Assembly: GCA_001839685.1 (NCBI GenBank)
Contig: MLAK01001149.1
Location: 62,471 to 126,470 of the forward strand
Direction of reading: 5' to 3'
Origin: Tritrichomonas foetus
Taxonomy: Eukaryota; Parabasalia; Tritrichomonadida; Tritrichomonadidae
Length of the DNA stretch: 64,000 nucleotides
Position 1 is the stretch's first letter; each line of letters starts with the position of its first letter. Shown in pieces: positions 41,000 through 50,427 of the stretch. Made by a program: the position numbers and the translations under genes. The notes under the pieces were generated by a model that was not told the origin of the DNA, did no database searches, and saw only the letters and a program-made list of their open reading frames with translations.

Positions 41000-41614
41000 A
41001 TGTCTGCATCAAGGTGGTGGAATGGATTTTTGCTAGTGATATTCATAATATCTCTAATTATATCACAAATAGCACTTTTGGTTCATGGTGCAATATATTG
41101 GAGTTCAATTCGAAATCTTTTTCCTCATGTCAAAACAGAACCATTGAATAAATTGAGACAATTACCACTTCTTTCACTATTAACATGGATTTTTTCACTT
41201 TTTGTTCCATTAATTGGACCATTAGTGACAGGATCAATGATAATTTCACAAACTAAAAGAGAAAAGTGCGTGAATGGTATGAAAGCATTTGTATCACAAG
41301 TTATGAATGTATGTTTAAATACATCACCCATGGAAGAAGATTTCAAATTATTTGAAAACTTTAATTCAACTCTTCACCAAAATAGTGTTTATAATTGTTC
41401 ACAAAATGATTGGTCGACTGATAAATGGTTTATTGATTGGTTTAACTCACGATGCACTGAAATTCACAAATATTTTTGGATTTGGATAGGTCTTCGTATT
41501 TTTTGTTTTGGCGGAATAATTTTAGTTTTGATTATTACTTTGATTATTGCATTTTGCCCTAAAAGTCATGTTTCGAGAAGAATTCGAAATGCTGACCAAT
41601 ATCACAAAACTTGA
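41000..41614 (+). CDS. Four-helix membrane protein, tetraspanin-like
   Basis: The 204-residue protein starts with ATG at 41000. Hydrophobic segments: residues 10-30 (FLLVIFIISLIISQIALLV), 56-78 (SLLTWIFSLFVPLIGPLV, possibly reaching further) and 160-190 (FCFGGIILVLIITLIIAF). Between the last two is a loop of about 75 residues with Cys residues and N-x-S/T sites (FNSTLHQN, YNCSQ). Such a large Cys-containing extracellular loop between paired helices recalls tetraspanins, which trichomonads encode in number, but the CCG motif is absent. The C-terminal tail is short and basic. Function unknown; surface or endomembrane location is inferred. Confidence 0.65.
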   Translation: MSASRWWNGFLLVIFIISLIISQIALLVHGAIYWSSIRNLFPHVKTEPLNKLRQLPLLSLLTWIFSLFVPLIGPLVTGSMIISQTKREKCVNGMKAFVSQVMNVCLNTSPMEEDFKLFENFNSTLHQNSVYNCSQNDWSTDKWFIDWFNSRCTEIHKYFWIWIGLRIFCFGGIILVLIITLIIAFCPKSHVSRRIRNADQYHKT

Positions 41615-42430
41615 TTATGAATTGAAGAAAAAATTCAATGAATAGTGATGATCAAATTATGGTTAAATAGAATTTACCAAATTCAAAAGTTCGGGATTTC
41701 AAAAATGTTAATCATAATCTTCAACAATTGGATAAAGTAGAGAACGAAATAGAAATTTTGGAATAATATGATAGAATATTTACTCAATCATATAGGGGAA
41801 AACATGATAGTTTTCGATCGACATTCAATGTGATCATTAGTAGAGTACTTAAAGCAGACTGTTACATTTTTTTTGGTTTAAACATCTTAGATAATTCGAT
41901 AGAATATAATATAAAGATATGGTAACTGCAGATAAAAATCTTCACAAGCTCTAAAAAAGTGGAAATACGAAAATTTCCAAAAAATCCAATCAATATTTAT
42001 AATATTAGCTAACATATTTTCAAACCAATATTTTATTTATTTTGGGCGTTGTTTGTCATATTGCTTTTGCCTATTATTTTAACTATAATGGGAATAATAA
42101 GGTTTGTTTTATATTCATTCTGGTCTTCCGAGAAAATGGAGATCTTGTATAGGTGATAACAGAGAAAATGAAAATAAATTTTAATGCAGAAGGCCTGAGT
42201 GCTCTATCTTTGTTGTCCATTTTTTGTTCACAATGAAAGATACTTTACCAAATTTTCTGTTGAAATCTTTCCCTCATGCTTCCTGTTTGTTTAATATTCG
42301 ATTTTGATAATGGTTGTACTTATCATAAACTATTTGTCTTTATCTTGGATTTTCTTTTAAAACAATTCTTTTTATATCTTGTTGAAAGTCCAATTTCACT
42401 AAAGAAGATCGGCGACCGCTAATTTTGGGA
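41615..42430. other. Intergenic stretch containing a small gene relic
   Basis: About 800 bases. The left part holds the relic listed at 41638-41925. The rest (41926-42430) is T-rich without a sustained frame, RNA gene or repeat. Confidence 0.4.
41638..41925 (+). pseudogene. Short decayed coding relic
   Basis: One plus-strand frame from ATG 41638 keeps protein-like content for 95 codons (for example LDKVENEIEILE, then FTQSYRGKHDSF) with only two internal stops, a TAG and a TAA. This is unusual for AT-rich intergenic DNA and suggests a dead gene, family unknown. Chance remains possible. Confidence 0.35.
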
Positions 42431-43456
42431 ATGAATGAAATCATCGAAACTGGGAGCAATGCGATAAGAGATCATTTAGAAATGAGAAAAGAAGCAAATA
42501 ATTCAGATGTAGATGATTTACATCATATTGAGGATTTGCTTGCTCAAAATTTTTTGCTCATAATCACAACCGAAGATGAGAATTTTTTTTTTTTTTTGCA
42601 TTTTTCTCTCATTCATCGAATTCTATGGAAATCTAAAAAACATAATTATAATTTGTCAAAAGTTTCAGGTGAACAATTGTTTTCATTTCTCAAAGAAAAC
42701 CAAAGCAGAAAAAATGATACCGATATTTTACCAAATGCAAATACTTTTTATTTTTAAAATTTGTGAACTTTTGTCGATATCGACAGAAGAAATAATGAAC
42801 TTTATTGGTGGTAAAACATTCATTGATGAATTTCAGAAACATTGAAACATTGAGGAATTGTTGTTCCTTTGCTTTCTTCTTTTTTTCAGATTTCTATTAA
42901 TAATACTCATTTCACTTCAACATGAAAACGATAAATTGAAAGTATTAAGTAGCAATCTTACTCAGGAATTTCAAAAAATAAGGAAAATACTTTAAGAAAA
43001 GGCACTTGAATATGAAACATTCTGATTCAGTATGAAAAAAAAAATAATCGAATTTGTCAGCGATTAATTGAAGAAATGATTTAAATAAAGAAGCATAAAG
43101 TCTATAAATACAGAACACTGAAAAACAGCAAAAACATGGCACTCTACAAGAACAGAACACTATTCTCTTAAATGAATCCATTCATCAATAAAATCTCAAA
43201 ATCGAAAAAAAGAGAGAAAAAATTAGAAATTTTCTAATAATAAACCAAGAATTTTACCAGAAAAATAACAATTTAACATTTCAAAATCAAGAACTAATAA
43301 GCTAAAATCAAGATGTAATGCATTAAGGCCAAGAATTGACAAAAAAGCACAATGGAATATTCATTGGCTTCTACAAAAACTTGCTCATATCATAACTTCA
43401 AAAGACTCAGAAATCGAGTCTTTGAAAAATAAATGTAATGTACTTCAGGAGACTTG
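42431..43456 (+). pseudogene. Decayed coiled-coil gene with a T15 run
   Basis: ATG 42431 opens a 108-codon frame (MNEIIETGSNAIRDHLEMRK) that passes through 15 T residues at 42583-42597 and stops at 42757. A second frame carries on from the T run to 42845 with protein-like content. Beyond it, to 43456, frames read as charged helical stretches (for example NDKLKVLSSNLTQEFQK and DSEIESLKNKCNVLQE) broken by stops and shifts. The picture is a coiled-coil gene disabled by slippage in the T run and by point mutations. The first 108 codons might still be expressed. Family not recognised. Confidence 0.45.
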
Positions 43457-43568
43457 ATAAACGTTCGTGGACAAATCTCTTTGGTTTCTGGAAATAATAA
43501 CAATTCATTCATTAATTGGGCATTTTAAAACAGCCAAATATCAATTGAATTTTTCCACTGAGATTTTT

Positions 43569-44759
43569 ATGTCCGTTTATTTATTAAAAAACATGATATC
43601 GTTATTTTCTCTGAGTTTCTTTGTTTTTTTGACAAATTCAATAGATAAATCAGGATATTTAGCGCGGCTTACGAAACCATTTTCACCAGTTTTTCGCCCG
43701 AATGGAATAATCGATACCAAAAATTCCGATGCTCAATTTTCTCAAAAGACCGAAACTGTTTCTTCTTACAATTCTAAGCCCGAACTATCTTCCTTAACTT
43801 CAGAAATTTCATCGAATTTAATCGATAATCAAAATTTTTATTATTTATTCAATCAGCAAATAAAATCCGGAAAGATCACAATTTCAAATAAAACTGTGGA
43901 AATTGCCAACACAGTGTTTGGAAATGATTTTGAAATTATTCAAATATTAAATTGCCAAATTTGTTCTTTTATAAATTGTACTTTTTCTATTAAATCTGAC
44001 AAAGTATTACTTCAATTGATTGATTCCCAAGTTGAATTTCATAATTGTACATTTTCTGGTGGCTCAAAAACCAGAATTTTTTCAAATAATTCAATTCTTT
44101 TATTTTTTGATGTTCGTTTTGAAAATATGAAATCACAAACCAATGGTGCAGCCATTTGTGCTATAAAATCAAAACTTACAATTCAGAATAGTGTTTTTCA
44201 TAACTGCTGTTCATTGAAGGAAGGTGGAGCTGTTTATTTATATGAAACTATTGCTGATTTTAAGAACACCAGCTTTATTGAAAATAATTCAACAAATGGA
44301 TATTCAATATTTTCAAATTATTCTCAACCGATTTTCCAAGCCTGTCAGTTCACAAATTCTTTTAAAGAAGAAGTTAAAGGGAATGGAAATTATCGAGCAC
44401 CAAAAGCAATGATATCAATCGAAACACCACCACCTCCACAAACCGTGGTTCCAGCAACTCCAACCATGACACTTCCAGACCAAACTCCATCTATATCACC
44501 ACAACCAACAATAACACCACAACCAACAGTGACACAAATCCTACAATCTAATGCTCCTGAAAAAACTAAAACTTACACTATTTTCATTGCTGTCATTTGC
44601 TCAATCATAGCAGTTGTTATTATTATTGTGATTGTGGTTGCTATTGTGAGGAAAAGGAAAGCTCGAATTTATCCAAAGAATGATAATGAAGAGAAAGAGC
44701 CACCTGGAATTTCAGTAGTTATCGATAGAATTTACAAAGAAAAACAGGTTATTCCTTAA
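43569..44759 (+). CDS. Pmp-like single-pass surface protein
   Basis: The 396-residue protein is started at ATG 43569; ATG 43593 is an alternative, and the longer GTG-initiated frame is unlikely. It has a signal peptide (ISLFSLSFFVFLTNS), then a parallel beta-helix ectodomain with Pmp/adhesin-type repeats (CSFINCTF, VEFHNCTFSGG, NSVFHNCCSLKEGGAVY, and GGA-type turns). A Pro/Thr-rich stalk follows (about 290-340, PTITPQPTVTQ). One transmembrane helix of Ile/Val lies near 350-372, and a basic cytoplasmic tail of about 35 residues ends it. This layout matches the Pmp-like membrane proteins of trichomonads, a family proposed to act at the cell surface in adherence. Whether this one does is inference. 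Many N-x-S/T sites are present. Confidence 0.85.
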   Translation: MSVYLLKNMISLFSLSFFVFLTNSIDKSGYLARLTKPFSPVFRPNGIIDTKNSDAQFSQKTETVSSYNSKPELSSLTSEISSNLIDNQNFYYLFNQQIKSGKITISNKTVEIANTVFGNDFEIIQILNCQICSFINCTFSIKSDKVLLQLIDSQVEFHNCTFSGGSKTRIFSNNSILLFFDVRFENMKSQTNGAAICAIKSKLTIQNSVFHNCCSLKEGGAVYLYETIADFKNTSFIENNSTNGYSIFSNYSQPIFQACQFTNSFKEEVKGNGNYRAPKAMISIETPPPPQTVVPATPTMTLPDQTPSISPQPTITPQPTVTQILQSNAPEKTKTYTIFIAVICSIIAVVIIIVIVVAIVRKRKARIYPKNDNEEKEPPGISVVIDRIYKEKQVIP

Positions 44760-44993
44760 TGAATAATTTTTTTGTTATTATCATTATAAATCCATCATTG
44801 TATTAGAAATTCATTTTCTTCATTCTTCTTTTTCTTTTTTCTTTCTTTCTTTTCTGATTGTTGAATACATATTTCGATAACACCAAATAATATCATCTCA
44901 CAATTCGTTTGACTCACGAAAAAAGAAAAAAAAAGACAAAAATGAAAAGATAAAACAGGTAAAAATGAGCCAATGGTGAATCAGAAGCAACTT

Positions 44994-44997
<4 letters not shown>

Positions 44998-45036
<39 letters not shown>
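44998..45036 (+). repeat. Uninterrupted run of 39 A
   Basis: This lies between the convergent 3' ends of the surface-protein gene and the 977-residue protein gene. On the minus strand it is a T39 tract 20 bases after a stop codon. No retroposed gene copy abuts it. Confidence 0.95.
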
Positions 45037-45037
<1 letters not shown>

Positions 45038-45056
45038 AAAAAACAAATCGCATATA

Positions 45057-47990
45057 TCATAATATTTCTGATGAAAATACTTCTTGAAAGTGCTTCAATG
45101 TTGTTTTAATTACATTATTACAGTTTTTGAATGATTTATTGCCTAAGTCATCAGCAATATAGATCAATTTCTTTTCCTTGTTATCTGGTAAATAAATGTT
45201 GTAAAAATCTTTGAATTTGCCATCTCTTAATTTTGGACCAGGAATGAAAATAACAAAATTTGGTAAATCAATGTGTTTGCTTAAATGTTGCTTCATTTCT
45301 TTCTTTGCATTATCTAAATTAGAACAATATAAAATTTCAAAATTATAGAAACTATTGTAATTATAATTTGTACCAGAAATAAATTGAGGATTTGCTGGAT
45401 CATTTTTATTGGAATGTTTTGGATCATTGATATAACTGTCACTGTTTTGAAACATGAAAAATCCTGTTTCATCATTCAAAAATACATTTTTAATCATACA
45501 AATTAATTCATGATATGAATTATCTGCTTCTACGATTAAAATAGACATATTTTTATTTAGTAACTTGGAATATTTCTTTGGATGAAAAGTAAATTTTGAT
45601 GATTCATTTAAAATCACATCAACTGAAGCAACCAAATCACAGAATTTTATTAATAAGTCCAATTTCTTTTTATCCTCTTTTGAAATAAAGGTGAAATCAC
45701 GCCCTAATGGAAAATCAAGTAAATAAACAAGATTTGAAATAAACTTTTCTGGATTTGATAATACCAATAACAGTAGTATAAAATAATCTGAAGATAATGA
45801 ATAAATAGATTGTTGATCAACATTAATTTTTCGATTAAAAACTTCAATGGAATTATCAATTGCTTGAGAAATCATGTCAAATTTGGTTTGTGGGTTAACA
45901 TTGGCTTTAAAAGCATTTTGTAATTCAACAATGTTTTCTTTAAATTCATCAAAATAACAATGATAGAAATTATTACAAAATTCTGGGAAAACGTTTTTAA
46001 TTTTAAGTAAAATATCCGCAAATTTAAAACGAATTAGTTCATTAAACATTGCATCAGTGTAGTTTAAATCTTCACGAAAACAAAGAAAATCATAAAACTT
46101 CAAACCCTTGCAGTAAACTAAACCATACAATTCCGAATATTTTTTCCTTTTTATCTTTTCAATTTCTTTTTCAAATAGTGGGAATTTTTGTTCATTCATT
46201 AAGCAAATACAATTTTTAATAATTTGAATGTAGTTGTTTGAAAAAATTGGATTAGTGAAATCGTGGAAATTTATAAGAAAATCATTGTTTTCAATAAAGT
46301 GGCAAATTTTTTCTTGAAAAGATTGATTGAATTGCGTGGGACTCCAAATAATATCACCTATAGATTTAGACTCTGATGAAATGCCATAATCTAGTTTCTT
46401 GAATAAGTCAAAAAGAAATATGTTTGAGATATATTCCATAGCGGGTTTTGATGAAATAAATATTGTCTCTAACTCATGATCAATATCGGCAAATTTTAGA
46501 TACTTATTGGTTTGTTTTTTACACTTTTTATTGAAATATGAATGTAAAAATTCTTTTGAAGAAGGAAAGTCATGATTCTTATAATATTTAATTTGTTCTT
46601 TCAGTTGTTCAACCATAATAACCGCTTTAGAAACAGACAAAGAGTTGTTCTTGTCAATACAATAATTTTCAATAATTTTTAAAATGTCATTTTCATCTAT
46701 TTTGCGATCATTAAGAATGGGCGCTTCTTTAATTAATTGCAAAAGTGTGAAAAAGAATTCTTCTTCTGTTTGAATATCTATTGAATCATCAGAATTCTTA
46801 TCTACAGTTGATTTTTTATGATCATCAATATTTGAATTAATGTTGCATAAGGTATAAAAATAACTATTATCAAGTTCATTAAAATCAGTACTTGATAGAC
46901 TATTACGTTTTTTCGAACATATTGATTCATCAAAATAATCTATTATCCTAAAATTGAAAAATTCAGGATTCATTTCTTCTACTTTTTCCGATAAAAGAGG
47001 ATTGACCAAAGCTTTTTCATTATTTCTCTCAATTTTATTTTTAGTATTTAGGAAAGATAGATCGGTCCCTTTTTCTGAGTTTTTAACTGCTAATTTCTGG
47101 CAAAACATGTTTGCAAAATCATCTGTGCAAATTTTATCTTTCATTGCTGGGAGAAATGTTTCATTCAAAAAGGGATCTCGATGTGACAAATCATAAAACA
47201 TGAATCTTTCAGGATGATTAAATAAAGGTTCAAGTAAACACTTTAAAATTATTTTGGTTTTGATTTCTGCGAATTCTGATAATAATTTTGAAATAAAATG
47301 AGGCCATTTTTCTTCTGGAGGAACTCTATCTAAAATTACTTGAGCTAATTCATCTGGATCAAAAGGTTTTTCCTGATGAAGAATTGGTTTAAATGGTTCA
47401 AAGAAAACATTATGGAAAAAGCATAAAAAGGAAGGAATCACAAAAATTGGCCGAAGTAAGGAAATTTTTAAATCTGAATCATCTTGAATTTTATCACTTT
47501 GAAGAAAGTTTAAATATCTGTTGAATTCTTTTTCTGTGATAAAGAAATTAAAGTGTGATGGAATAATGTTGAATGTGATGTAGTCAATGAAAAACTCAAT
47601 TGAATGAACACTTTCATCATTTGCTTGTGCTTTCATTTTTTTCTTGCATGCTTTTTCTAAAACTTTTTCTATATTTTCTTGCACCAATGAGATTTTATTA
47701 TTATTACTGAAATGTTGTTTGAAGTTTGAACCATTTAAGAAATTTGCATGTTTGAAAATTGGTGAATTCAGAAAACTTTGATACAAAGCAAATTGACATA
47801 TATAATATTTCTTATAGCATGCAAACCTTTCAATATTTCTTTTAAGTAGTTTATCAAATGATGATTCTTGAACACATTCAATTAAACGATCATGTGTTAA
47901 GAGATATTGTTGGACTCTGACCATTTCATTGTAAAAATCTTGACCTGTAAAAGCCAGCTCTTTGTAATCGAATAAAAAAGCATTCTTCAT
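45057..47990 (-). CDS. Large hypothetical protein, helical
   Basis: The 977-residue protein starts with ATG at 47988-47990. I do not recognise a domain with confidence. It is helical throughout, with a region of charged linker at about 300-420 (rich in Asn, Asp and Lys) separating two globular parts. The first part (1-300) includes a hydrophobic run FVIPSFLCFFHNVFFEPFKPIL that could be buried rather than a membrane segment. The second part ends with a small alpha/beta-like stretch with FVIFIPGPKLRDGKF. No signal peptide. It resembles the very large family of trichomonad helical proteins annotated only as hypothetical. A regulator of small GTPases is one possibility but is not supported by a motif. 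Confidence 0.7.
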   Translation of the reverse strand: MKNAFLFDYKELAFTGQDFYNEMVRVQQYLLTHDRLIECVQESSFDKLLKRNIERFACYKKYYICQFALYQSFLNSPIFKHANFLNGSNFKQHFSNNNKISLVQENIEKVLEKACKKKMKAQANDESVHSIEFFIDYITFNIIPSHFNFFITEKEFNRYLNFLQSDKIQDDSDLKISLLRPIFVIPSFLCFFHNVFFEPFKPILHQEKPFDPDELAQVILDRVPPEEKWPHFISKLLSEFAEIKTKIILKCLLEPLFNHPERFMFYDLSHRDPFLNETFLPAMKDKICTDDFANMFCQKLAVKNSEKGTDLSFLNTKNKIERNNEKALVNPLLSEKVEEMNPEFFNFRIIDYFDESICSKKRNSLSSTDFNELDNSYFYTLCNINSNIDDHKKSTVDKNSDDSIDIQTEEEFFFTLLQLIKEAPILNDRKIDENDILKIIENYCIDKNNSLSVSKAVIMVEQLKEQIKYYKNHDFPSSKEFLHSYFNKKCKKQTNKYLKFADIDHELETIFISSKPAMEYISNIFLFDLFKKLDYGISSESKSIGDIIWSPTQFNQSFQEKICHFIENNDFLINFHDFTNPIFSNNYIQIIKNCICLMNEQKFPLFEKEIEKIKRKKYSELYGLVYCKGLKFYDFLCFREDLNYTDAMFNELIRFKFADILLKIKNVFPEFCNNFYHCYFDEFKENIVELQNAFKANVNPQTKFDMISQAIDNSIEVFNRKINVDQQSIYSLSSDYFILLLLVLSNPEKFISNLVYLLDFPLGRDFTFISKEDKKKLDLLIKFCDLVASVDVILNESSKFTFHPKKYSKLLNKNMSILIVEADNSYHELICMIKNVFLNDETGFFMFQNSDSYINDPKHSNKNDPANPQFISGTNYNYNSFYNFEILYCSNLDNAKKEMKQHLSKHIDLPNFVIFIPGPKLRDGKFKDFYNIYLPDNKEKKLIYIADDLGNKSFKNCNNVIKTTLKHFQEVFSSEIL

Positions 47991-48172
47991 TTCGAAATTA
48001 ATATTGGCATTTTTTTATCCAAATAAAACTATTTAATTTATAGAAATGTCAATTTATTTCACATAAAAAGTTTTGTTTTAAATGACCAAATAAATTTGGA
48101 GACCATTGAATTCTATGATTATGGTGAAATTTTGAATTATAATGGTGAAATATCAAACTAAAAAAAATTCAA

Positions 48173-49789
48173 GTGCAAAATCCCAGTTATTCGCAGCCTG
48201 TGCCCGAAATAAAAAATATTTCGAATTCTTTTATCCAAGTAACTCACCACCATCCGCATTCGCTCATTGATTCTCAACCGAGAGATATCGGAATTTCGAT
48301 TACGCCATTTCCAGGCTCTGATTTACGCCCTGATCCGTCATGCATTTCAGCCGATGATATTCCTCGATGCCCGTCTTGTTCAGCATTCTTTAATAAATTT
48401 AATTCATCTCAAAGCCACAAATACAGATGTTCGTTATGCGGATCATGGACTGTAAATCATTTTCCAGTAGATTATTACGGCGTTGAACATACAAATGAAG
48501 TATACGATGCATTTGTCAGTTCAAAGTACGTTTATAGAAGCACATTTGTTCCAACTGATTATTTTATAATATCCTTATCTTTGGTCCAAAACGATGCTAC
48601 CATTTTTGATGCGCTTGAATCATACATATCGGCGTGTTACCAGCCAAGGCAAATCGGAATTGCATTCTTACATGGCTCCATCACATTGATTAAGCAGAGG
48701 CCAAAAATTGAGCTTCAAACTTTTCCAGATGATGTTCCTGTTGCTCGTGCTCCACTTTTTTACGTCAATGCAATTCAGTTCAAAAACACAATTCATGCAA
48801 TCAAAAAAAGAATTGAAGTACTTCGTTACATTGATCAGCCAAATCTTCCAAATAATATAATTGAATTTGCTTTGAACGTCTCTAGCCCTTTTGGTACTTC
48901 AGTTCACTTCATTCTTGATGATTTTGACTATTCCAGTTTTCAGAAATTCAATGACTTGAAAAGTGACGCACTTAAGTTTTTAAGATACTATATTCAAGTA
49001 TCTGTTTCAGTATTTACGAATTCCCTCTTTTATAAAAACCCGATTCTTGATTTCTGTTCAATCACTGGCGGATTCTTTAAAGTCTTTCCCATTAATTCCA
49101 TCAAAACCTGCCATCCAGAAACTTATACAATGAATAATGAAACAGAAAGTATAAATAATGATATATGCGAAGAAGTTAAGAAAGACCTGTTTAAGCTTTT
49201 AATTCATCCATGTTATCATGATGCTTTTATTTTCATTTGTCCACCAAATCGTTCTGAAATCGATGACTATGCCGGCTATGGAATGCTTAAGTCACACACT
49301 GGATTATACATTCCAAAAATCAAAGCTGGTGATACATTTTATTTCCAGTTTAGTGCAAATGATTGCACAAATCCATATATTCAGTTTGTTATTTTTTATA
49401 CGACTGAATCAGGCCACAGAAAGATGCGAGTTGCAACAACACCAATATTAAATCATCCTGAAGATAATATGGTTATGAAAACCGCATTTTCTTCAGCAAT
49501 GATTGCAACTCGCTTTCTAATTGAAGGAAAAGAAGCAGCACTGAAAGAGTTAGATAAGTTGAAGAAGAAATTTAAAGGGCAGAATGTTTTCCAAGGTGCA
49601 GAAAATATCATAAATCAAAATACTTATCTTCATTCTGTCACTTTTGCATTGATGGCATATAACCAACTTTACCAAATTCCTCAAGGACAACCTACTTTTT
49701 GTGTACAACCCCAAACGACAAATCAACAGCAAAATATGAATCAACCGTTACCAAATAATACTAACTTTCATCCCCCGAGTCAAGTTTAA
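48173..49789 (+). CDS. Sec23/Sec24-like protein (COPII coat family), start disrupted
   Basis: The open frame of 538 codons has a Sec23/24 zinc finger (RCPSCSAFF, then YRCSLCGSW), a trunk-like alpha/beta region with an FILDDFD strand, and a beta-sandwich line YTTESGHRKMRVATTPI typical of Sec23/24. These proteins shape ER-exit vesicles. It is shorter than Sec24 (about 1,000) and Sec23 (about 760), so it may be a lineage-specific paralogue lacking the gelsolin-like end. There is no in-frame ATG for the first 300 codons; the frame begins after TGA at 48146-48148. An ATG at 48142 lies one base out of frame, separated by a run of eight A (48160-48167). One A fewer would join them, which suggests a homopolymer error or a real frameshift. 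Confidence 0.75.
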   Translation: MQNPSYSQPVPEIKNISNSFIQVTHHHPHSLIDSQPRDIGISITPFPGSDLRPDPSCISADDIPRCPSCSAFFNKFNSSQSHKYRCSLCGSWTVNHFPVDYYGVEHTNEVYDAFVSSKYVYRSTFVPTDYFIISLSLVQNDATIFDALESYISACYQPRQIGIAFLHGSITLIKQRPKIELQTFPDDVPVARAPLFYVNAIQFKNTIHAIKKRIEVLRYIDQPNLPNNIIEFALNVSSPFGTSVHFILDDFDYSSFQKFNDLKSDALKFLRYYIQVSVSVFTNSLFYKNPILDFCSITGGFFKVFPINSIKTCHPETYTMNNETESINNDICEEVKKDLFKLLIHPCYHDAFIFICPPNRSEIDDYAGYGMLKSHTGLYIPKIKAGDTFYFQFSANDCTNPYIQFVIFYTTESGHRKMRVATTPILNHPEDNMVMKTAFSSAMIATRFLIEGKEAALKELDKLKKKFKGQNVFQGAENIINQNTYLHSVTFALMAYNQLYQIPQGQPTFCVQPQTTNQQQNMNQPLPNNTNFHPPSQV

Positions 49790-50077
49790 CCACAAACTAA
49801 TTAATCATATTATTATTATTTAGACCAATATGTTATCTTATATAAAATTTATATCTATCGACATACTTTGTACTATCTTTATTTATATCTTATATTTATA
49901 TTTCATTAAAAAAGAATTGAATATGAGATTTCGACGATTCGAACCTATGAAAGAGAAAATGAATTAACTAAAGTATATTTATGATGGGCTATGGTGTTTG
50001 CCTTATAAAATATTTGTGTAAAATCCATCTTTCGGAATTACTGAATACCAATGGGTGCCACTAAGGTTACTATCCAT
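49790..50077. other. Intergenic stretch downstream of the Sec23/24-like gene
   Basis: AT-rich 3' flank. It contains GATTCGAACC near 49933, which resembles a minus-strand T loop, but the flanking bases do not pair and no tRNA is called. Confidence 0.35.
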
Positions 50078-50377
50078 TTAATAGAAAGTATAAATTCGAT
50101 GAAATTCGTCTGTGAAAACGCTTCTTCTTTCAGGAATTGGAGAGATGCGTGGGTTTTCGATAATGACTCGAATCAAAGGAGTGAGGCCAGATGAGACAAT
50201 TAGGTCACGTTTGTCAATAATTAATCTGAAGAATCTTTCATTTGGAAATGTATTCAATCTGTATTGAGGAGATATTTCTCTGGCGGCGTTTGTGATGATG
50301 GTGAAACCGTTTAAATATAACAATTTAAGGTTAATTTTCTGCTTAATTTTAGGGAGAATATGGTCAAATATTGGCAA
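50078..50377 (-). CDS. Small hypothetical ORF without ATG
   Basis: The 99-codon frame has ordinary protein content (for example NERFFRLIIDKRDL and IENPRISPIPERRS) and is GC-richer than its flanks. It has no ATG: it opens with TTG at 50375-50377 and reaches an in-frame TGA about eight codons further up. The divergent gene begins only about 50 bases away. It may be a truncated gene, use a non-AUG start, or be chance. No family recognised. Confidence 0.35.
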   Translation of the reverse strand: MPIFDHILPKIKQKINLKLLYLNGFTIITNAAREISPQYRLNTFPNERFFRLIIDKRDLIVSSGLTPLIRVIIENPRISPIPERRSVFTDEFHRIYTFY

Positions 50378-50399
50378 AAATTGACCTTTACGTTTTCAG

Positions 50400-50412
50400 T
50401 CAATTTCCCGCC
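50400..50412 (+). promoter_or_regulatory. Initiator-like motif upstream of the seven-helix protein gene
   Basis: TCAATTTCCCGCC lies 16 bases before the ATG at 50428. It matches the motif at 26674-26686 and 59417-59429, and contains TTTCCCGC, the E2F consensus, which may be coincidence. Confidence 0.45.
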
Positions 50413-50427
50413 AGATAAAATAAAAGG

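Noticed and set aside
48142..48196. Short intron joining ATG 48142 to the Sec23/24-like frame
   Set aside because: A GT...CAG pair can be drawn, but the 5' end does not fit the trichomonad GTATGT-type splice site; a one-base change in the A8 run is simpler.
49925..49960. Minus-strand T-loop-like GGTTCGAATC suggesting a tRNA
   Set aside because: The five bases on each side do not pair, and no acceptor or anticodon stem can be built around it.
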